A DNA stretch of 64,000 bases from Nicotiana tabacum (taxonomy: Eukaryota > Streptophyta > Magnoliopsida > Solanales > Solanaceae): positions 49,235,792 to 49,299,791 of the forward strand of contig NC_134090.1 of NCBI RefSeq assembly GCF_000715075.1. The letters are read 5' to 3'. Each line of letters begins with the position of its first letter. Position 1 is the first letter of the stretch. This document shows positions 58,111 through 64,000 of this stretch, piece by piece. The notes below the pieces were generated by a model. That model saw nothing but the letters and a program-made list of their open reading frames with translations, made no database searches and was not told where the DNA came from. A program made the translations under genes and the position numbers.

Positions 58111-59404
58111 ACATTGAAGGTTAAGATCCAAACGCTAATCGACAACAAGGTCATACAGGCCAAGGAAGTCACACCTAATGTCCGCAACAACCCCCTCCCT
58201 GATCATAGAGGTGGTGGAGTACATATGATAGAGACGAATGAAGAATGGGACCCTGAGGGGTCGATTGGGCTTATTCGAGAAGGCGATGACTTTAAAGTTG
58301 CAGTCACACTTACTCCGATTGTGGTACAGACTCATCCACCAATCGAGGTTGAGGTAGCTGCACTGGTTCCATTTGAGGTAGATGTGGCTTCACCTGCGGC
58401 CATCCCTGCTCCATTTAAGGTAGAAGTGGTCACACCTTTCACTGGGACAGTATCAACCACACCTCCATTCGACTCAAAAGCAATACCCTGGGATTATGTT
58501 GCCGAGGCTCAGCGAAAAGGGAAGGCCAAGGTAGAAGAATCTGACGTTGTACAAGGAATGACTAGGACTGGAAGAGTCTATACACCTGAACACTTGGGAG
58601 GATCGAATAAGGATGCCACTACCAGGCAGCCTGTCATTGAGACAAGGCCAGATGACTTGTGGAGGAAAGTACAAGTGAAGGAGTATTTTGTCATTGATCA
58701 TTTGAACAAAACCCCTGCTCAAATATCTATCATATCACTATTGCAAAAGTCAAAGGCACATAAGAACTCTTTAATGAAAGGTTTTGAGCGAGGCTTATGT
58801 ACCCAATAACATCACTAGTGGAGAAATGGCCAATATGGTAGGACAAGTACTGGAAAGTCATAAGATCATCTTCCATAAAGATGAGCTGCCACCTGAGGGG
58901 TTGAACCACAATCGAGCATTGCATATTACAGTACAATTTGAAGATAAATTCATTGCCAGGTTCTTGGTTGACGAAGGTTCAAGCCTCAATATTTGTCCGT
59001 TGGACACTTTGAAAAGGTTGGACAAAGGTTTTCATGATATACGGGTAGGAAGCATGAACGTGAAAGCCTTCGATGGGTCCCAAAGGGCCACAATCGGGGA
59101 AATCAACCTTTGCTTGCAGATGGGGCCAACTTGGTTTGACGTCGAGTTTCAAGTGCTTGACATACTAGCCTCATATAATCTTATGTTGGGCCGACCATGG
59201 ATCCATGCCGTTGGAGCCATGCCTTCCACACTACATCAAGCCGTGAAATTCGAATGGAATCGTCAGGAGGTGATCATTCACGGAGATGGGAGTAACCCCA
59301 TTTACACTAGTCAAACCATCCCGACTATTGGACATAGAAGAAGGCTAAGAGGGGTAACCTATCATCACACTGAACGAGTCAATGCCATCGAGAAGGATAA
59401 ATAG
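58111..59404 (+). pseudogene. Aspartic protease region of D
   Basis: The linker is open here (57970-58809), unlike B, so the Arg and Trp codons lost in B can be read. A 1-nt shift near 58780 separates it from 58784-59404, which holds the active-site loop FLVDEGSSLNICPL (Gly after Asp changed to Glu relative to B) and YNLMLGRPWIHAVGAMPS. The catalytic Asp remains. Confidence 0.85.
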
Positions 59405-59830
59405 TAGAGTAGTAAAATAGAAAGCATATTGGCCTGGTCTGGATATGAACCCCGCAAAGGGTTGGGGAAGAACCTCCAAGGTATCACTAAATCGATACGG
59501 CTGAAAGGTCATGGTACCATATTTGGGCTCGGATATCAGTACACATGGCAATAATACAACGATTGGTCGCCTCTATGGTGCGGACCGTATTACCCTCTCG
59601 ATCAACCAGTGCCACACTTAGAACAAGCTTTTCACCAAGCTGATACGATATTGGGGACTGTAGAAGAGGAAGCATTAACATGGTTGAAGAATTTGTTCTT
59701 GGAGGATGAAGACATGGACTGCAGTGCCATAATTAAGGAGGAGGAGTAAGAAGGCCTCACTATTCTAACCGTAAAGAAGGGAGCTGTTCCCAGGAACTTG
59801 ACCGCCACACTATCCCGAGCCCGCTGAGTC
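59405..59830 (+). pseudogene. G-patch-like domain and tail of D
   Basis: SGYEPRKGLGKNLQGI and GLGYQYT as in B. Stops at 59402 and near 59552 coincide with B's; an extra TAA near 59748 is private. Confidence 0.7.
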
Positions 59831-60048
59831 CCTGGGTAGCTTGGCAGATTTTTACTCCTATAGCTATCCTATGCATTTAAGATTTCAAATAATTTTTTTT
59901 AAGATTTACTTGTTTCAAAATAAATGCTCGATTCATCGAGCCGTACTTGTCTGGTTGATTTTTCGGTTTTAATCAAATGCATTTGCTCTTTATTATTCAT
60001 TACTATTTTTACACTTTTTCTTTCTACATCATTATTATTACTTTTCCT
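59831..60048 (+). other. Spacer or putative intron between protease and RT, D
   Basis: T-rich, matches 19438-19650 of B closely. No gene. Confidence 0.55.
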
Positions 60049-61245
60049 GATGAACCAGTGACTGTGACATGTAATGAGGCAACACAACATTAGAATAGTT
60101 CATAAGATGAAATACCCAAGGAAATTTCCAGGGAGGTTGAAAACTTTGAGAATAAGCCTAAGTCCAATCTGGACGAAACCGAAGCAGTAAATTTGGGGGA
60201 CGCCGAGACCGTCAAGGAGACTCACATCAGCATTCACTTGTCACCAATAGAGAAGGAAGAATACATCTATTTCATAAAAGAGTATGAGGACATTTTTGCA
60301 TGATGACATGACCGGTTTGAGCACGTCCATAGTGGCTCACAAATTGCCTACTAATTCTATGCATCCGCCAGTAAAGAAGAAACTCAGAAAATTCAAAACC
60401 GACATAAGCCTGAAAATCAAGGAGGAAGTTACCAAGCAGATCAAAGTCGAAGTTCTTAGGGTGGTCGAGTACCCAACCTGGTTAGCTAACATTGTGCTAG
60501 TTCCGAAGAAGGATGTGAAAGTCAAAGTATGTGTTGACTATCGGGATTTAAACAGAGAAAGTCCCAAAGACGACTTTCCACTGCCAAACATACACATTTT
60601 GATCGATAACTGTGCCAAGCATGAACTCCAATCCTTTGTATATTGCTTTGCGGGTTATCACCAGATCGGGATGGATGAAGAAGATGTAGAGAAAATAGTT
60701 TTCATTACACCTTGGGGGGTATATTGCTACAAGATGATTCCATTTAGTCTAAAGAATGTTGGGGATACCTACATGAGAGCCATGACAACCATATTCCATG
60801 ATATGATATACAAGGAGATAGAAGTATATGTGGACGACATCATTATCAATTCCAAGAGAGCCGCAAATCACATAACGGACTCGAGAAAATGCTATGACAG
60901 GCTAAGGAGGTACAACTTAAAGCTGAACCTCGTAAAATGTGCATTTGGGGTTCCCACAGGAAAGTTACTGGGATTCATCGTCAGTCGCTGAGGGATCGAG
61001 ATGGATCCATCTAAGTTCAAAGCTATTCAAGAGTTACCACCACCTATGAGCAAAAAAGACGTGATGAGCTTCCTAGGACGTCGCAACTATATCAGTCGAT
61101 TCATAGCACAGTCCACGGTCATATGTGAACCCATATTCAGGATGCTAAGGAAAGATGCCGAAACAAGATGGATAGAGGATTGTCAGAGGGCCTTCGACAA
61201 AATCAAAAAGTACTTGTCCAAACCACTAGTTCTGGTCCCGCCGGA
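60049..61245 (+). pseudogene. Reverse transcriptase of D
   Basis: 60284-60991 is open for 235 codons: LVPKKDVKVKVCVDYRDLNRES, FPLPNIHILIDN and catalytic YVDD (EVYVDDIII). The 8-nt loss near 60299 is shared with B. TGA near 60990 ends the palm (IVSR-stop), and the thumb resumes at 61001-61200 (FLGRRNYISRFI). Less damaged than B's RT: the two later lesions of B are absent. Confidence 0.9.
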
Positions 61246-61640
61246 ACCAGGACGACCTTTGTTACTCTATCTATCTGTTTTGGACGGAGCCTTCAGATGT
61301 GTTCTGGGACAACATGACGAGATAAGGAAGAATGAGCAAGTCATATGTTACTTGGGTAAGAAGTTCACGCCTTATGAAGCATGGTACTCTCTGTTGGAAC
61401 GCACTTGTTCTACTTTGACCTGGATAGATCAAAAATTGAGGAATTACTTCTGTGCCTACACCACCTACCTTATATCCAGGATGGATCCTCTGAAGTATAT
61501 ATTCCAGAATCCCATGCCGACTCGAAAGTTAGACAAGTGGCAGATACTGTTGAGTGAGTTCGATATCGTCTATGTAACTTAAAAGGTGGTCAAAGGACAG
61601 GCATTGGCAAATCATCTTGCTAAAAAACCGGTGGGAGGAG
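61246..61640 (+). pseudogene. Native RNase H remnant (tether) of D
   Basis: LLLYLSVLDGAFRCVLGQHD to ALANHLAKKPV. The first catalytic Asp is missing as in B and C. TAA at 61580-61582 (CAA in B). Confidence 0.78.
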
Positions 61641-61714
61641 AATACAAACCCTTGAAAACGTATTTTCCTGATGAAAAAGTATCATTCGTAGGAGAAGAAG
61701 ACATTATCGAAGCA

Positions 61715-62060
61715 TACGACAGTTGGAAGATGTTCTTTGATGGAGCTGCAAATTTTAGAGGAGTGGGCATTGGAGCAGTTTTGGTATAAGAAACAGGTCA
61801 ACATTATCCGGTATCTACTAAACTCATATTTCCCTGTACCAACAACATGGTGGAGTACAAAGCCTGCATACTAGGACTCAACATTGCAATCGACATGAAT
61901 ATTCAGGAGCTGCTGGTAATCGGCGATTCAGATCTGCTTGTGCACCAGGCACAAGGAGAATGGGCCACCAAAAATTCCAAGATATTGCCATATCTGCACC
62001 ATGTGCAGGAATTAAGAAAGAGGTTCACAAAGATAGAGTTCTGACATGTGCCCAGAATTC
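61715..62060 (+). pseudogene. Archaeal-type second RNase H (aRH) of D
   Basis: MFFDGAANF (Asp), MVEYKACILGL (the Glu of AEYEA partly changed: E kept, next E to K), IGDSDLLVH (Asp). The final Asp site reads FSNALATL, Asp to Asn, so activity would be lost. The stop near 61787 is shared with B; TGA near 62043 is private. Confidence 0.82.
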
Positions 62061-63450
62061 AGAACGAGTTCTCCAATGCATTGGCCACTTTGTCATCTAT
62101 GATACAACATCCAAATAAGAATTGTATTGATCCCATTCCGGTGAAGATCCATAATCAGCCGGCATATTGTGCTCATGTTGAAGAAGAAACAGATGGAAAG
62201 CCTTGGTTCCATGACATCAAGGAGTATTTAGCGAAAAGAGAATATCTAGAGCATGCAAGCCACACTTAGAAATGCACACTCCAGAGATTGTCCAATCACT
62301 TCTTCTACAGTGGAGGAAATCTGTATAGAAGAACTCCCGATTTGGGATTGCTAAGATGTGTCGATGCAAAAGAAGCTTCTAAACTGCTTGAGGATGTGCA
62401 TGCCGGAACCTGTGGCTCGCACATGAATGGTTCTGTCATGGCTAAGAAGATACTCAGGGCCGGCTATTTTTGGATGACCATGGAGACAGACTGTATCCAG
62501 TATGTCCGCAAATGCTTTCAATGCCAGGTGTATGCTGATATGATAAAAGTGCCGCCAAACGAGCTCAATGCAACAAGATCACCTTGGCCATTCGCCGCTT
62601 GGGGAATGCATGTTATCGGTCCAATTGAGCCCACTGATTTAAATGGGCACAGGTTTATTCTAGTAGCCATTGATTATTTCACAAAATTGGTAGAGGCTGC
62701 ATCTTACAAAGCTGTAACTAAGAAAGTCGTCACAGATTTTGTCAAAGATCATATTTTCTGCCGATTCGGAGTTCCCGAGTCCATTATTACTGATAATACC
62801 GCCAATCTCAATAGCGATCTGATTAAAGTCATGTGTGAAACTTTCAAAATCAAGCACAAGAATTTCATAGCCTACAAACCTTAGATAAATGGAGCTGTGG
62901 AAGCCGCCAACAAAAACATCAAGAATATACTAAGGAAGATGTTAGAGAACCACAAACAATGGCACGAGAAGCTACCTTTTGCTTTATTGGGATACCGCAC
63001 TACGGTTCGCACATCAACCGGGGCAATGCCCTACATGTTGGTTTATGGTTCCGAGGCTGTCATCCCACCCAAGGTAGAGGTTCCTTCTTTAAAAATCACA
63101 CAGGAAGCGAAACGCAGCGATGCAGAGTGGATAAGGAGTCGCTATGAACAATTGGCCCTTATCAATGGAAAGAGGATGAACGCAGTGTGTCAGACAACTT
63201 TATCAGAACAGAATGTCCAAAGCTTTCAACAAAAGGGTCAAACCAAGGCAATTTGTGCCATATCAGTTGGTGCTAAAAAAGATCTTCCTACATCAAGATG
63301 ATGTGACAGGGAAATTCTCTCCCAATTAGCAAGTTCTGTACATAGTTCACAAGGTGCTGACAGGGGGAGCACTCATACTTGCAGAAATGGATGGAGAAAT
63401 CTGGCCAAAACTAATCAATTCAGACGCAGTCAAGAGATACTATGCTTATA
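62061..63450 (+). pseudogene. Integrase of D
   Basis: HHCC intact (VHAG, GSHMNG, RKCFQC). In the catalytic core the first Asp is His (WGMHVIGP, CAT at 62609-62611), the second is intact (IITDNTANL), the Glu intact (GAVEAANKN). TAG near 62883 splits the core and a shift near 63195 spoils the C-terminal part. The inactivating change differs from B's, where the second Asp is lost. The natural stop is mutated (GCT TAT). Confidence 0.9.
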
Positions 63451-64000
63451 TTATTTACATTTCCTCATCTGATGTAATTGAACTACGCTTGACCTGATTC
63501 CTATTTAAGAGGGGATACATTGGAAGCCTTATGGGTTCGGTCATATCACAATAAAATTTCCATTTCCCCGCAAGATCAGAAACTGGGGCAGAATTTTGAG
63601 GAGGACTCTCAAAATTCCGGAGCAAGTCTAGCCAATGCCATCGCATGCCAGAAAGACAGAAATTGGTTAACTGGGGCAGAATTTTTAGGGGGGCCATCAA
63701 AATTCCAATATAAGAGAGCTACAATGCCTTTGAGATGTGTTACAGTCACTAGTTCATCTAAAATTACTTAATATATCAATATGTTTCTAAAATGACTCTA
63801 CTTTTATCAGTGATTGCATATTTTTCAAAAAACATTATTTCTGTAACAGTCAGGTGTTACCTAGGGGAACTCGAAAAGGCCTCCAGAACGGAGCAAAGCA
63901 AGGCTAGTAGACAGAAGCACGAACCAACCTCCCCTCACAAAACTTACAATTTTTCTTTGAACGTAGGCACATCTAACGTAGTGATAGCATCCGTAAAAAT
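63451..64000 (+). other. 3' region of D, carries the empty site for element C
   Basis: TTTAAGAGGGGATACATTGG (63504-63523) is the undisturbed counterpart of the site where C entered B. AACTGGGGCAGAATTTT occurs at 63581-63597 and 63669-63685. The window ends before the minisatellite. Non-coding. Confidence 0.82.

Larger units (their letters stand above)
55256..64000 (+). mobile_element. Element D: 5'-less copy of the B family, continuing past the window
   Basis: Closely related to B from gag to the 3' region, but it has no LTR, PBS or ORF1. It starts within gag, fused to Athila sequence. First comes a short mosaic (55256-56616), then a near-complete gag-pro-pol (56617-63450) and the 3' region to the window edge, stopping before the 29-bp array expected there. 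It shares stops and an 8-nt deletion with B, so both come from an already defective parent or from each other by duplication. Confidence 0.88.

Noticed and set aside
1..64000. Host gene or organelle insertion
   Set aside because: I looked for exons with non-transposon motifs, chloroplast or mitochondrial genes and rRNA and found none; all recognisable protein sequence is retrotransposon-derived.

Overview
This is repeat-dense plant nuclear DNA and I see no host gene in it. The whole window is LTR retrotransposons of the Ty3/gypsy superfamily (Tat/Ogre and Athila lineages), inserted into one another and mostly decayed. Very long LTRs (3.8-4.6 kb), an Arg-tRNA-type primer site, an extra ORF upstream of gag and a second RNase H all fit Ogre-like elements of a large-genome eudicot. 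The gag and ORF1 types look like those I know from Solanaceae (nightshades), but that placement is inference.

Layout. (1) 1-3767 is one LTR of an Ogre-like element, its left end outside the window. It sits inside (2) the gag of an Athila-like element A (3768-4798, resuming at 51421-55255). (3) Element A was split by element B, an Ogre-like element on the + strand at 4799-51415 with TSD CGGGG; about 20.8 kb once its own insertions are removed. (4) B carries a solo LTR (11170-15427, TSD GCAGT) inside its ORF1 and (5) a full-length Ogre-like element C on the - strand (23118-44646, 21.5 kb, TSD GATAC) just after its integrase. (6) From 55256 to the right edge lies D, a second copy of the B family with no 5' end. 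It is fused to the tail of A and preceded by a short mosaic of gag and RT pieces. D carries the empty version of the site where C entered B.

Gene order in B, C and D follows one plan: leader, ORF1 (globular part plus coiled coil), spacer, gag, aspartic protease, G-patch, short spacer or intron, reverse transcriptase, degenerate native RNase H, archaeal-type RNase H, integrase, long 3' region with minisatellites, PPT, LTR. D lacks the part before gag. No element is intact: all carry stops and frameshifts, and B and D have different lethal changes in the integrase active site. C is the best preserved, with an intact RT core, gag core and integrase triad. Hand counts give about 2% difference between C's LTRs over 360 bases and about 5% between B's over 240, which agrees with the nesting order.

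The most interesting signals are non-coding: a 40-nt stretch of Arg-tRNA sequence at C's primer site, where 18 nt is normal; a PBS look-alike about 100 nt inside the end of every LTR; an LTR hairpin whose pairing is kept while its sequence changes; two short motifs repeated in the spacers and 3' regions of different families; and inactivating lesions shared by B and D.
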